Positions 1 through 8,721 of a DNA stretch of 64,000 bases are shown piece after piece. The stretch spans positions 1 to 64,000 of the forward strand of contig JADLFN010000016.1 of the NCBI GenBank assembly GCA_020845475.1, read 5' to 3'. The notes under the pieces were generated by a model. That model was given only the letters and a program-made list of their open reading frames with translations, did no database searches and was not told the origin of the DNA. Numbering within the stretch: the first letter of the stretch is position 1; every line of letters begins with the position of its first letter. This DNA is from Planctomycetota bacterium. GTDB taxonomy: Bacteria > Planctomycetota > UBA8742 > UBA2392. Made by a program: the position numbers and the translations under genes.

Positions 1-2
1 AA

Positions 3-146
3 GGAGCCGAAGAACTGGCGCGGCTGCGCGAATGCGTAAACCGCGGCTCGCCCTTTGGCAACGACAAGTGGCGCGAAAACGCGGCCATGAAGCTTGGCCT
101 CGAATCCACAATCCGCCCAAGAGGCCGCCCCACCAAGAAAACGTAG
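3..146 (+). CDS. C-terminal end of a REP-associated (IS200-like, Y1) transposase, cut by the window edge
   Basis: Only the last 47 codons are inside the window, read in frame 3 and ending with TAG at 144-146. The visible peptide carries RECVNRGSPFGNDKW followed by KLGLESTIRPRGRP and a lysine tail. This is the characteristic C-terminus of RAYT proteins, the single-copy Y1 HUH transposases that handle REP palindromes. The catalytic HUH and tyrosine motifs would lie upstream of the window. The presence of REP-type hairpins elsewhere here (19609-19753) fits such an enzyme in this genome. Family assignment rests on the tail motif alone. Confidence 0.75.
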   Translation, partial: GAEELARLRECVNRGSPFGNDKWRENAAMKLGLESTIRPRGRPTKKT

Positions 147-157
147 CCTGAACCCTT

Positions 158-469
158 TTATCCGATGATGCCCCGTGGCCAGCCTCCGGGCCTTGGCGGC
201 AACACTTCCGGCTCGTTAGCTTTGGGTTTGGCGGGCGCGGCTTCTTTGAGTTGAAGGCCCTGCTTTTGGACCGGCTGGCAGGCCGGCGAAGCCGCGCGTT
301 TGATTTCTTCGGGCGGGGTTTCGGCGCTTTGATTGCCGCGGGGCAGGAGGCTGGGCGGGTTGGGTTGCGGGCGCTCGTAGTCTGGCTCGTTATTGCTGAG
401 CACAACGGCGATGGTCACGCCGGAGATCGCGCAGGTCACGCAGATCAGCAATATGGCCAGCTTGCGCAT
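158..469 (-). CDS. Small membrane-anchored proline-rich hypothetical protein
   Basis: A 103-residue protein of unknown function. I start it at the ATG at 469 (MRKLAILLICVTC); a longer reading begins with TTG at 496 and adds nine unremarkable residues. The N-terminus is one hydrophobic segment (residues about 3-24) that could be an uncleaved anchor or signal. The rest is low complexity, rich in Pro, Ala, Glu and Lys, and ends in a Pro-Gly-Trp-Pro stretch. It lies convergent to the transposase end and divergent from sdhA. Low-complexity composition makes it possible that this is not a conserved gene. Confidence 0.5.
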   Translation of the reverse strand: MRKLAILLICVTCAISGVTIAVVLSNNEPDYERPQPNPPSLLPRGNQSAETPPEEIKRAASPACQPVQKQGLQLKEAAPAKPKANEPEVLPPRPGGWPRGIIG

Positions 470-607
470 CTCGGGTGTCTCACGATCGAATTCCAACCCT
501 GTTACGAACGGGCGCGCGGCCCGTTACGCCCAAAGCAAAGCAACGCACTACCTTTGGCGCGCGGCCAATGCTAAACCCTTGGCCTTTCGCCCTTTGAAAA
601 TGCAGCC

Positions 608-2647
608 ATGGCTAACAAAAGCAACCTTCCCATTATCGTCGTCGGTGGCGGTCTTGCCGGTCTGATGGCCACGCTCAAGATTGCTGAGCAGGGTCACAAG
701 GTGCGGCTGTTTTCGCTCGTGCCCGTCAAACGCTCGCACAGCGTCTGCGCGCAGGGCGGCATCAACGGCGCCGTGAACACGATGGGTGAAAACGACCACC
801 CTGACCTGCACGTCTATGACACGCTCAAGGGCGGCGAATTTTTGAACGACCAAGTGCTCGTGCGCGAGATGTGCTACCACGCGCCCGGCATTATTTACCT
901 GCTCGACCGCATGGGCGTGCCGTTCACGCGCACGAGCGAAGGTTTGATTGCGTTCAGGCGCTTTGGCGGCACGCTGCACCATCGCACCGCTCACGCCGGC
1001 GCGAGCACGGGCCAGCAGTTGCTCTACGCGCTCGATGAGCAGGTGCGCCGCTACGAAGCCGAAGGCCTCGTCGAGAAATTCGAATTCTGGGACATGATCG
1101 GCCTTGTCAAGGATGCCGACGGCCAGTGTCGCGGCATCATCGCGCAGGACATGCAGTCCATGGAGATGAAGAAGTTCCTTGGCGATGCCGTGATCATGGC
1201 GACGGGCGGCTGCGGCCTGGTGTTTGGCAAGAGCACGAACTCGCAGGTGGTGACGGGCAGCGCCAACAGTGTGTGCTATCAGGCCGGTGCGTACTACGGC
1301 AACGGCGAGTTCATTCAGGTGCATCCGACTTCGATTCCCGCCGAGGACAAGCTTCGCTTAATGAGTGAAAGCGTGCGCGGCGAAGGTGGCCGCGTCTGGG
1401 TGCCGAAAAAACCCGGCGACACCCGCGACCCGATGCAGATTCCGGATGCTGATAAGTGGTTCTTCCTTGAAGAGAAGTACCCCAAGTACGGCAACCTCGT
1501 GCCGCGCGACGTGGCTACGCGCGAGATCTTTGACGTGTGCCTCAAAGGCTACGGCGTAGGCAGCGACAAGTTCGCCGCCTACCTCGATCTGACGTATCTG
1601 GTCAAAGAGAAGAGCAAAGAATTCGTGCGCAAGAAACTGGGTGCGGTGCTCGATATTTATGCCAAGTTCGGCGGCAGCGACCCGCTGGATGCGCCCATGC
1701 GCATTTTCCCCGGCATGCATTACTCGATGGGCGGCCTGTGGGCGGATTTTGAGGCGACGGCGGACAAACGGCTCAACTGGGACAGCGGCAAGAACCACAT
1801 GACGAATATCCCCGGCCTGTACGCCGCCGGCGAATGCGAATTCCAGTACCACGGCGCCAACCGCCTTGGCGCCAACGCTTTGCTCTCGTGCCTTTTCAGC
1901 GGCATGGTCAGCGGCAAGGCCGCGCTCACCTTCACGGGCAACATCAACAAGAGCGCCGAGGGCATGGACGGCGCGCTGGGCGAGCGCGAACTCAAGGAAT
2001 GCCAGGCCTTCCAGGAGAACATGGGCAAACAGGAAGGCAGCGAGAACGTTTACAAGCTCCATCAGGAGCTGGGCGTGCTCATGACCAAGAACGTCACGGT
2101 CATCCGCAATAACAAAGACCTCGAAGGCACGATGTCAACGCTCAACGACATGCTCGGCCGCTTCAAGAAGGTTCGCCTTGAGGACAAATCGAAAGTGGGC
2201 AACGCGGAACTCACGTTCTCGCGCTGGCTCTACAACATGCTGGTGCTGGCCAAGGCCATCACCAAGGGTGCACTGCTGCGCGACGAGTTCCGCGGCGCGC
2301 ATTACAAGCCGGCGTTCGAGTACACGGCCGTCACGGGCAAGGAAGCGCCCAAGTTCAAGACCACGACGTGGACCGACGACGGCGACTACGGCCCTTATTA
2401 CATGGCGCGCACCGGCCTCGACCTGCGCGGCGGCGCGCAACTCAGCGTCGAAAAACTCGCAGCCAACAAAGCCAAGGCGGAAAAACTTTCGCCGGAAGTC
2501 GTGGCCCACTTCAAATGGTTCGACGAAGTGAACGAGAAGTGGAACAAACCCACGCTCGCCAAGTGCGTCAACGGCACGGACGCTGACATCAGCTACGGCC
2601 AGGTGAAGATGGGCATCATGGCCCCCGTGCCACGCAAGTACGACTGA
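608..2647 (+). CDS. sdhA: Succinate dehydrogenase / fumarate reductase flavoprotein subunit
   Basis: A 679-residue flavoprotein that oxidises succinate to fumarate, or runs in reverse, on the cytoplasmic face of complex II. The FAD Rossmann motif GGGLAGL is at the N-terminus. The covalent-flavin region KRSHSVCAQGGING places the linking His at residue 44. HPTSIP and the C-terminal AGECEFQYHGANRLGANALL block are substrate and FAD contacts typical of the family. At 679 residues it is the long form, close to Bacteroidetes, Wolinella or Geobacter enzymes, which usually pair with a cytochrome b of the SdhC type. No sdhC or sdhB follows; instead a terminator lies directly downstream, and the iron-sulfur subunit is 52 kb away in this window. 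Confidence 0.96.
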   Translation: MANKSNLPIIVVGGGLAGLMATLKIAEQGHKVRLFSLVPVKRSHSVCAQGGINGAVNTMGENDHPDLHVYDTLKGGEFLNDQVLVREMCYHAPGIIYLLDRMGVPFTRTSEGLIAFRRFGGTLHHRTAHAGASTGQQLLYALDEQVRRYEAEGLVEKFEFWDMIGLVKDADGQCRGIIAQDMQSMEMKKFLGDAVIMATGGCGLVFGKSTNSQVVTGSANSVCYQAGAYYGNGEFIQVHPTSIPAEDKLRLMSESVRGEGGRVWVPKKPGDTRDPMQIPDADKWFFLEEKYPKYGNLVPRDVATREIFDVCLKGYGVGSDKFAAYLDLTYLVKEKSKEFVRKKLGAVLDIYAKFGGSDPLDAPMRIFPGMHYSMGGLWADFEATADKRLNWDSGKNHMTNIPGLYAAGECEFQYHGANRLGANALLSCLFSGMVSGKAALTFTGNINKSAEGMDGALGERELKECQAFQENMGKQEGSENVYKLHQELGVLMTKNVTVIRNNKDLEGTMSTLNDMLGRFKKVRLEDKSKVGNAELTFSRWLYNMLVLAKAITKGALLRDEFRGAHYKPAFEYTAVTGKEAPKFKTTTWTDDGDYGPYYMARTGLDLRGGAQLSVEKLAANKAKAEKLSPEVVAHFKWFDEVNEKWNKPTLAKCVNGTDADISYGQVKMGIMAPVPRKYD

Positions 2648-2666
2648 TCGCAGTAACGCTAATCAG

Positions 2667-2697
2667 CGGGGAGGCTTCGGCCTCCCCGTTTCGTTTT
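2667..2697 (+). terminator. Intrinsic terminator of sdhA
   Basis: A perfect stem CGGGGAGGC with a TTCG tetraloop and the complementary GCCTCCCCG, followed by a T-rich tract (TTTCGTTTT). It lies 20 bases after the sdhA stop codon. It shows that sdhA is transcribed without a downstream sdh partner. Confidence 0.9.
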
Positions 2698-2761
2698 CGC
2701 GCCCATTGTCTTGAGAGCGGCATCGTTCCACGGCAAACTGTCGCGACTTCAAAGGACATCC

Positions 2762-5062
2762 ATGACTCGACTTGCTCTGCTGGCCGCGCTTTGCCTTTGC
2801 GGCACCCTCAGCGCGGCTACGCTGACTGTCACCAACCTGAATGACATTGGTGCGGGCAGCCTGCGTGACCAATGCGCGGCAGCTGCCAGCGGCGACACGA
2901 TCGTCTTTCAGTCCGCGCTGGCGGGGACAATCACGCTTAACTCCGGTATCGACCTGGGCTCAAAAAGCCTGACGCTCACGGGCAACGCCACTGGCCTGGG
3001 CGCGCCGGCCATCACACTGAGCGGCAGCGGCAGTTGGCGCATCCTGCGTCAGACCGGCGGCACACTGACGCTGAGCCTCCTCAACTTGCAGTTCGGTTAC
3101 GCGTCGATCAACGGCGGCGGCGCGATCCTTGGCAACGTCGTCAACTGCACCACCTGCACGTTCACCGAGAATCTCGCGGACAACGGCGGTGGCGGCGGCG
3201 CGATTGGCGCCACGGGTGCCGTCACCTGCAGCGGCTGCACGTTCACAGAGAATGAAACACTTGGCGGTCACGGCGGAGCCATCTACTGCCCCAGCGCCGC
3301 GGTTACCTGCACCAACTGCATGTTCTCGAACCAGGGTCCTTCCGGTCTGGTTGTTAGGGGCGGTGCGATTTTCACCTACAATCTCACCTGCTCGGGCTGC
3401 ACGTTTGCGGGAAACGGGGCCACCGACGCCGGCGGGGCAGTTGGAGGCGCCAACAATGTCACCTGTGTCAACTGCATGTTCTCGGGCAACAGCGCCGGCA
3501 CGGGCGGCGGCGGCGGCGCGATTCACACCGTCAACGTCGCCTGCACCAACTGCACGTTCGCCAGCAACAGTGCCGCCCCTGGCGGCGGCGCGATGTTCTG
3601 CGACGCCGGAAGCCTCACCAACTGCACGTTTTCAGGCAACAGTGCCACTTCCGAAGGCGGCGCAATTGGCAAGGCCGATGGCAGTGCACTCACGTGCACC
3701 AACTGCACGTTTGCAGGCAACAGCGCCGGCAGCGAAGGCGGTGCGATTGTTGCCGGCGCCAGTGTCACCCTCGCCGGCTGCACGTTTTCGGCCAACAGCG
3801 CCCCCGTTGGAGGCTGCGTCTCCGCGAATGTTACGGCCGCCATCACGACTGTTATGGCGACCAACTGCGCATTCGCCGACACCGGCACGGGTACCATGTT
3901 TGCCAACACGGCTTTAGCCTCGTTTGCCTCCGGCGGCTATAACATCTGCTCCCGCGCCCTGGCCGAGGTCCCGTGGCTGAGCGCAACGGGCGACCAGGTC
4001 AGCACCAACCCCATGCTGGGGCCGTTGCAGGACAACGGCGGGCCCGTGCACACCATGCGCCCGCTTGTGGGCAGCCCCGCCATCGACAAAGGCGGCGGCA
4101 GCGGCGCCACCGATGCGCGCGGCATTGCCCGCCCCTTCGATAACCCTGGCATTGCCAATGCGAGCGGCGGCGATGGCCGCGACATCGGCGCTGTCGAGTT
4201 CGTGTTTAACTCCGCGCCGGTCATTACGGCCCCGGCGGCGTTGAACATCGCGCGCGACACTGCGTTTGTGTTCAGCGGCACCGTCAGCATCACCGACAAC
4301 GCGGCTGTCGCCGACCTGCTGCAACTGACGCTAACTGCCACGCAGGGCACAGCCACGCTGGCCCAACTCACGGGCCTGACTTTTACGGTCGGCGACGGCA
4401 CAGCAGACGCCGCCATGACCTTCACCGGCACACTCTCGAACATTGATGCCGCGCTCAACGGCATGACGTTTACGCCCACGCCTGCCTATCTGGGAGCCGC
4501 CGCATTGCAAATCGGCGTGAACGACCAGGGCCATACGGGAGACGACGCGACAGTGTTGACCGACAGCGAAACGGTCGCCATCACCGTAGTCGAGCTGCCC
4601 GAGATCACGCTGCTGCGCGACGGCGTCGAGATTGTCGATGGCGGCGGCGACAACGCATTCGGAGCTGCTGGCACAGCCACTAGCCGCGTTTTCACCATTC
4701 GCAACGACGGCCTGAGCACGCTAAACATCGGCGCGATCACGTTCAGCAACCAGAACAATTGTACGGTCACGCTAGGCGCCACGCCCGCCACCACGCTGGC
4801 ACCCACAGCCACCACTACGTTCACGCTGAACATCACACCCACAGCGGAAGGCGCCTTCAGCTTCGACTTGCAAATCGCCAGCGACGACGCCGACGAAAAC
4901 CCCTACAACGTCCACATCGTCGGCACAGCAACCAAGGCCGGCGGCAGCAACGACGGCGACGACGAACAAGGCTGCACCACAAGCCACCAGCGCGGCTATG
5001 GCTGGCTGTTGCTGACTTGCGCGGCACTGGCCTTGCTTCGCTGGCGGCGGCGCAGGGCCTAA
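2762..5062 (+). CDS. PMP-repeat / choice-of-anchor secreted surface protein with a C-terminal sorting-type tail
   Basis: About 766 residues from the ATG at 2762 (MTRLALLAALCLCGTLSAA), a clear signal peptide; an upstream in-frame start at 2711 adds 17 residues before the signal and is unlikely. Residues about 110-380 hold roughly ten repeats with GGAI and FxxN motifs and paired Cys residues (CTNCTFSGNSA type). This is the pattern of chlamydial polymorphic outer-membrane proteins and a probable beta-helix. A SPAIDKGG...DIGAVEF segment matches choice-of-anchor Q domains. Two Ig/cadherin-like stretches and an ASPM-SPD2-Hydin-like domain follow. The end has a Cys, a hydrophobic helix and RWRRRR, like MYXO-CTERM or GlyGly-CTERM tails. 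Likely exported and surface displayed; ligand unknown. Ends overlapping the convergent chrA by 4 bases. Confidence 0.82.
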   Translation: MTRLALLAALCLCGTLSAATLTVTNLNDIGAGSLRDQCAAAASGDTIVFQSALAGTITLNSGIDLGSKSLTLTGNATGLGAPAITLSGSGSWRILRQTGGTLTLSLLNLQFGYASINGGGAILGNVVNCTTCTFTENLADNGGGGGAIGATGAVTCSGCTFTENETLGGHGGAIYCPSAAVTCTNCMFSNQGPSGLVVRGGAIFTYNLTCSGCTFAGNGATDAGGAVGGANNVTCVNCMFSGNSAGTGGGGGAIHTVNVACTNCTFASNSAAPGGGAMFCDAGSLTNCTFSGNSATSEGGAIGKADGSALTCTNCTFAGNSAGSEGGAIVAGASVTLAGCTFSANSAPVGGCVSANVTAAITTVMATNCAFADTGTGTMFANTALASFASGGYNICSRALAEVPWLSATGDQVSTNPMLGPLQDNGGPVHTMRPLVGSPAIDKGGGSGATDARGIARPFDNPGIANASGGDGRDIGAVEFVFNSAPVITAPAALNIARDTAFVFSGTVSITDNAAVADLLQLTLTATQGTATLAQLTGLTFTVGDGTADAAMTFTGTLSNIDAALNGMTFTPTPAYLGAAALQIGVNDQGHTGDDATVLTDSETVAITVVELPEITLLRDGVEIVDGGGDNAFGAAGTATSRVFTIRNDGLSTLNIGAITFSNQNNCTVTLGATPATTLAPTATTTFTLNITPTAEGAFSFDLQIASDDADENPYNVHIVGTATKAGGSNDGDDEQGCTTSHQRGYGWLLLTCAALALLRWRRRRA

Positions 5063-6204
5063 CGCACTGCAAACACAGCCCAGCCGATCAGTGCGCCGCC
5101 GAGGATCAGCCAGGTTGAATTCACGTTGAAACGCAGCAGCAAAGCCGCGCTGATCGTGGCGACAGCGGCGCTGGGCCAGTCAATGATCGCGGCAAAGCCA
5201 AGCTGCCACGTGACGAGCGCCATGAGCGCGAGCGAGGCCAGCACCACGCCGTCGAGAAATCCCGACATGAACTTCGATTTGCGCAGGCGCGGCACCAGAG
5301 GCCCACTGATAGCCACGAACACAAACGCCGGCAGAAAAATGCCCAGCGTCGCAAGCGATGCGCCCTGCCAGCCGCCCAGGACATAGCCGATGAACGTCGC
5401 CGTCGAGAACACGGGGCCGGGCGTGATCTGGCCCACGGCAATGGCATCCAGCAGTTGCTGCTCGGTCAACCAGCCGTAGCGCTCGACCAGATCCGCGCGC
5501 AAAAACGCCAGCAGCACGTAGCCACTGCCAAAGAGCACGCTGCCCGTCTTGAGAAAGAACAGAAACAGCGCGCTCTGGCTGAACGGAACGGCCGCGATCG
5601 CGGGCTGAGCCACAAGCAGCGGCAACGGCAGCATCGCCGCCTTGGCATCGCCGCGCTCAAAGCCGCGCGCGCAGGCGGCCAGCGCGCCCGCGCCGAAGAG
5701 CACGATCAGTTCGTGCACGCCCCAAGCACTTGCCACGACGCACGCCGCCGCCAGCAGGACCGGCCACAGGCCCTTGAGCGAAGCGCGGCCAAGCCGCCAG
5801 AGCGCGTTGATCACCACGGCCAGAATCGCCGCCTTAACGCCATAAAGCACGCCCTGCGCCTGCGGCAGCGTGCCGTATTCCATGTAGGCCCAGGCGCAGG
5901 CCAGCGTGGTCAGCGCCGCCGGCAAGATGAAACACGCGCCCGCAACGACAAGTCCCGCAAAGCCCGCGCGCAGATAGCCGATGTGAATCGCCATCTCCGT
6001 GCTGTTGGGCCCGGGGATGAGATTGGTGGCGGCCACGAGGTCGAGGAATTCCTCGCGCGTGAGCCAGCCGCGGCGCTTGACGCACTCATCTTCCATGATG
6101 GCGATGTGCGCCGCCGGCCCGCCAAACGCGGTCGCGCCCAGGCGTGTGAACAAGAGCGCGAGTTCAGCGAGGGCTTTGCCTTTGCCTGGTGCGGCCGGTT
6201 CCAT
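5059..6204 (-). CDS. chrA: Chromate transporter, two-domain CHR family
   Basis: A 381-residue polytopic membrane protein. I use the ATG at 6204 (MEPAAPGKGKALAEL); the frame is open further upstream, but that would run into the divergent ABC gene. It contains two copies of the CHR domain. The first copy has FTRLGATAFGGPAAHIAIM, WLTREEFLDL and NLIPGPNSTE. The second has FLKTGSVLFGSGYVLLAFL, WLTEQQLLDA and GQITPGPVFS. Full-length two-domain ChrA proteins export chromate or exchange it with other anions, though many homologues have untested substrates. It is monocistronic, sharing a 43-bp divergent spacer with the ABC exporter operon. Confidence 0.93.
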   Translation of the reverse strand: MEPAAPGKGKALAELALLFTRLGATAFGGPAAHIAIMEDECVKRRGWLTREEFLDLVAATNLIPGPNSTEMAIHIGYLRAGFAGLVVAGACFILPAALTTLACAWAYMEYGTLPQAQGVLYGVKAAILAVVINALWRLGRASLKGLWPVLLAAACVVASAWGVHELIVLFGAGALAACARGFERGDAKAAMLPLPLLVAQPAIAAVPFSQSALFLFFLKTGSVLFGSGYVLLAFLRADLVERYGWLTEQQLLDAIAVGQITPGPVFSTATFIGYVLGGWQGASLATLGIFLPAFVFVAISGPLVPRLRKSKFMSGFLDGVVLASLALMALVTWQLGFAAIIDWPSAAVATISAALLLRFNVNSTWLILGGALIGWAVFAVR

Positions 6205-6247
6205 GCATTGTGTCCAGACTATGGCGCAGAATGGTATCGTCCCCTCC

Positions 6248-6994
6248 ATGATTGAGGTTGTGAATCTCACCAAGACTTACGAAGGCACGCGCGCCGTCAA
6301 CGAACTCTCGTTCACCGTTCAGCCCGGCGAAGTGCTGGGCCTCGTGGGCCCCAATGGCGCGGGCAAAACCACCACGATGCGCTGCATCACCGGCATCATC
6401 GCGCCCACGCAGGGCCGCGTGCTGGTTTGCGGGCGCGACATCGTGCTTGACCCTGTTGGCGCCAAGCGCGAACTCGCGTTCATCCCTGACGAGCCGCGCC
6501 TGTTTGAGTATCTCACCGTGCGCGAGCACCTGGCGTTCGTGGCCCGACTCTACGGCGTTCAAGATCCGCTGCCGAAAGCGGAAGTGCTCTACGATGAACT
6601 CGAACTGCGCGGCAAGGAAGACGCCCTGCCCAACACGCTTTCGCGCGGCATGAAGCAAAAACTCGCCATTGCCTGTGCGCTGATCCATGAGCCGCGCGCA
6701 ATCCTGTTCGACGAGCCGCTCACGGGCCTTGATCCCGTGGCCATTCGCCGCATCAAGGAAACGATCAAGAAACGCGCAGCTGGCGGCGCGGCCATCATTA
6801 TCTCCAGCCATTTGCTCAATCTCGTTGAGCTGATCGCAACGAAGATCCTGCTGCTGCAGCACGGCAAGAAGCTGCTGCATGGCACGCTGCCGGAGATTCA
6901 GGCGGCGGTGCCGAACCTGCGCGAGGATGCGGACCTCGAAGAGATTTTCATGCGCGCCACGGGGTATGAAGCGCCGCCAGAGCCGCGCGTATGA
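6248..6994 (+). CDS. ABC transporter ATP-binding protein (ABC-2 exporter type)
   Basis: A 248-residue ATPase starting at the ATG at 6248 (MIEVVNLTKTYEG). Walker A is GPNGAGKTT, the signature is LSRGMKQKLA, and Walker B is ILFDEPLTGLDP. The sequence resembles the CcmA-type ATPases of ABC-2 exporters and antibiotic or lipid efflux pumps. It is first in a three-gene operon: its stop overlaps the permease start (ATGA at 6991-6994), so the pair almost certainly forms one transporter. Substrate cannot be inferred. Confidence 0.93.
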   Translation: MIEVVNLTKTYEGTRAVNELSFTVQPGEVLGLVGPNGAGKTTTMRCITGIIAPTQGRVLVCGRDIVLDPVGAKRELAFIPDEPRLFEYLTVREHLAFVARLYGVQDPLPKAEVLYDELELRGKEDALPNTLSRGMKQKLAIACALIHEPRAILFDEPLTGLDPVAIRRIKETIKKRAAGGAAIIISSHLLNLVELIATKILLLQHGKKLLHGTLPEIQAAVPNLREDADLEEIFMRATGYEAPPEPRV

Positions 6995-8721
6995 CGAATT
7001 CCGCCCTGTTCTTTCTTCTCACCCGCAGCGCGAAGAACTCGCTCGTCCACAAGATTTCGCGCCTGAAGAACCCGCGCTATCTGCTGCCCTTTCTCGCGGG
7101 CATGGCCTACCTGTGGGTCATGATCGGCATGCCCAGTTTCTCAAGCAATCAAGTGGCTCACGATGCCGAGAGCATCGCGCCCGTGGTGCAGTCCGTCTCC
7201 GGCGTGCTGGTGCTTTTCTTCGGCGCCATGGCCTGGCTGTTCGCGCCCAACAACCCGACGCTGTACATGAACGAGGCCGAGGTCACGCAGCTGTGCACAG
7301 CACCCTTGACGCGTCAACAGATTATCCGCTACCGCTGGATGCGCGCCCAGTTGCCCCTGCTTTTCATGGCGGCCGTGGCGTTTGCCTTTGCCTTTCGCCG
7401 CCCCGGCATTTTTCCGCCCTACGCTTCCGTGGGCGCATGGTGCATGGTCAACCTGCTGCTGCTCAACGGCGTGGCGGCAGCACTGCTGGCGGGCAAACTC
7501 AAGGCGCTCGGCTTTGGCCGCGTCGGGCGCCATATGCCCGGCGCGCTCTTGGTGGGCGCACTTGTGGGCGTATTCGCGCTCAATTTCACGCCGCCGCCGC
7601 CGCTCAAGCAATTCGACGAATTCATGCCCTGGCTCGACAACCTCACGCACTCGGGCCTGGCAGGTTACGTGCTCTGGCCGCTGCGGCAGGTCACGGCCAT
7701 GGCCAGCGCGCAGGATTTGCCCACGTTCGCGCGCGGCCTTTGCGTTGCGCTCTTGCTCATGTTCGCGCTCGACCAGTTCGCCACGCGCCTGAACACCCCG
7801 TTTGAGGAAGACGCGCTGGCGCTGGCCCAGAACATCGGCCGCCGCCTCGAGGCCTTCCGCACCGGTGGCGCATCAGGCGCGGCTTTGGCCAAGCTTCAAA
7901 CCGCCAAGCCCTCGCGTTTCAAGCTTGCCGAGCAGGGGCCCGCGTGGCGCGCGATGATGTGGAAAAGCGTGATCGCACAAACGCGCGGCGTCTCGATGCG
8001 AACGTTTGTTCCCTTCCTGCTCATCGGCGTCGTGTTGCTCGTAGTCATGGCTACGCAGGGCGAAGAGCGCTTTGTGGATCTCGCCATAGTGACCATGGGC
8101 TCGGTGATCACCATCATGCTCGTGATTGCCGGCCCGCAGGTGCTGCGCAATGACCTGCGCGCCGAGCTGCAGCGCCTCGATTACATCCGCTCGCTGCCCG
8201 TGCGCGGCAAAGACATCCTGCGCGGCGAGGTTTACGGCAGCGCGGCTTTGATCAGCGTCGCACTGGTGCTGGTCGTGTTCGGCAGCGTGTTTGCCTTCCG
8301 CGGCTTTGGCTTTCGTATTGAATACGCGCATCGCGTGGTGATCGTGCTTTCGGCGGCGTTCATGCTTCCGCCCGTGGTCGTGCTCGGCTTTGCGCTGGAA
8401 AACGGCGCGGCTGTGCTGATGCCGAGCTGGGCCGCGGTGGCGCCGGGCAGCGGCGGCGTGGAACTGGTTGGCCGGAATATGTTGATGACGATTCTGCGTT
8501 TGATTCTGATGTCCCTGGTGCTGAGCGTGCCCGCCGGACTGGTGGCTGCGGGCATTGCGGCGGCCGTTGCCGGCTATCGCGCGGGCATAGACGCGGCGGC
8601 GTGGTTTGCGCCCCTAAGCGCGCTGCTGGCGGGCCTGGTGACGATGCTCGAAGTCGAGCTGTTGCTGGCGTTCTTCGGGCGCAGGCTGGAGAATCTCGAT
8701 CCTTCAAGCGAGCGGTTCTGA
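6991..8721 (+). CDS. ABC exporter permease, large ABC-2-like membrane protein
   Basis: A 576-residue protein with about a dozen hydrophobic segments, in two halves separated by a hydrophilic loop near residues 265-325. It resembles putative ABC exporter permeases that pair with CcmA-type ATPases rather than the short six-helix ABC-2 permease, suggesting that one polypeptide supplies both transmembrane halves. It is translationally coupled to the ATPase by a 4-base overlap and to the MFS gene by TGATG at 8719-8723. A TTGACGCGTCAA palindrome lies inside the gene at 7306. Confidence 0.85.
   Translation: MTNSALFFLLTRSAKNSLVHKISRLKNPRYLLPFLAGMAYLWVMIGMPSFSSNQVAHDAESIAPVVQSVSGVLVLFFGAMAWLFAPNNPTLYMNEAEVTQLCTAPLTRQQIIRYRWMRAQLPLLFMAAVAFAFAFRRPGIFPPYASVGAWCMVNLLLLNGVAAALLAGKLKALGFGRVGRHMPGALLVGALVGVFALNFTPPPPLKQFDEFMPWLDNLTHSGLAGYVLWPLRQVTAMASAQDLPTFARGLCVALLLMFALDQFATRLNTPFEEDALALAQNIGRRLEAFRTGGASGAALAKLQTAKPSRFKLAEQGPAWRAMMWKSVIAQTRGVSMRTFVPFLLIGVVLLVVMATQGEERFVDLAIVTMGSVITIMLVIAGPQVLRNDLRAELQRLDYIRSLPVRGKDILRGEVYGSAALISVALVLVVFGSVFAFRGFGFRIEYAHRVVIVLSAAFMLPPVVVLGFALENGAAVLMPSWAAVAPGSGGVELVGRNMLMTILRLILMSLVLSVPAGLVAAGIAAAVAGYRAGIDAAAWFAPLSALLAGLVTMLEVELLLAFFGRRLENLDPSSERF
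7306..7317. repeat. Palindrome TTGACGCGTCAA, site 1
   Basis: Perfect 12-bp palindrome within the ABC permease gene, read in frame as Leu-Thr-Arg-Gln. It is one of eight TTGACNNGTCAA sites in the window. Confidence 0.85.

Noticed and set aside
548-1324. Long open frame antisense to sdhA (258 codons)
   Set aside because: It lies entirely over a strongly conserved gene, with composition typical of GC-rich shadow frames and no ribosome-binding site or domain.
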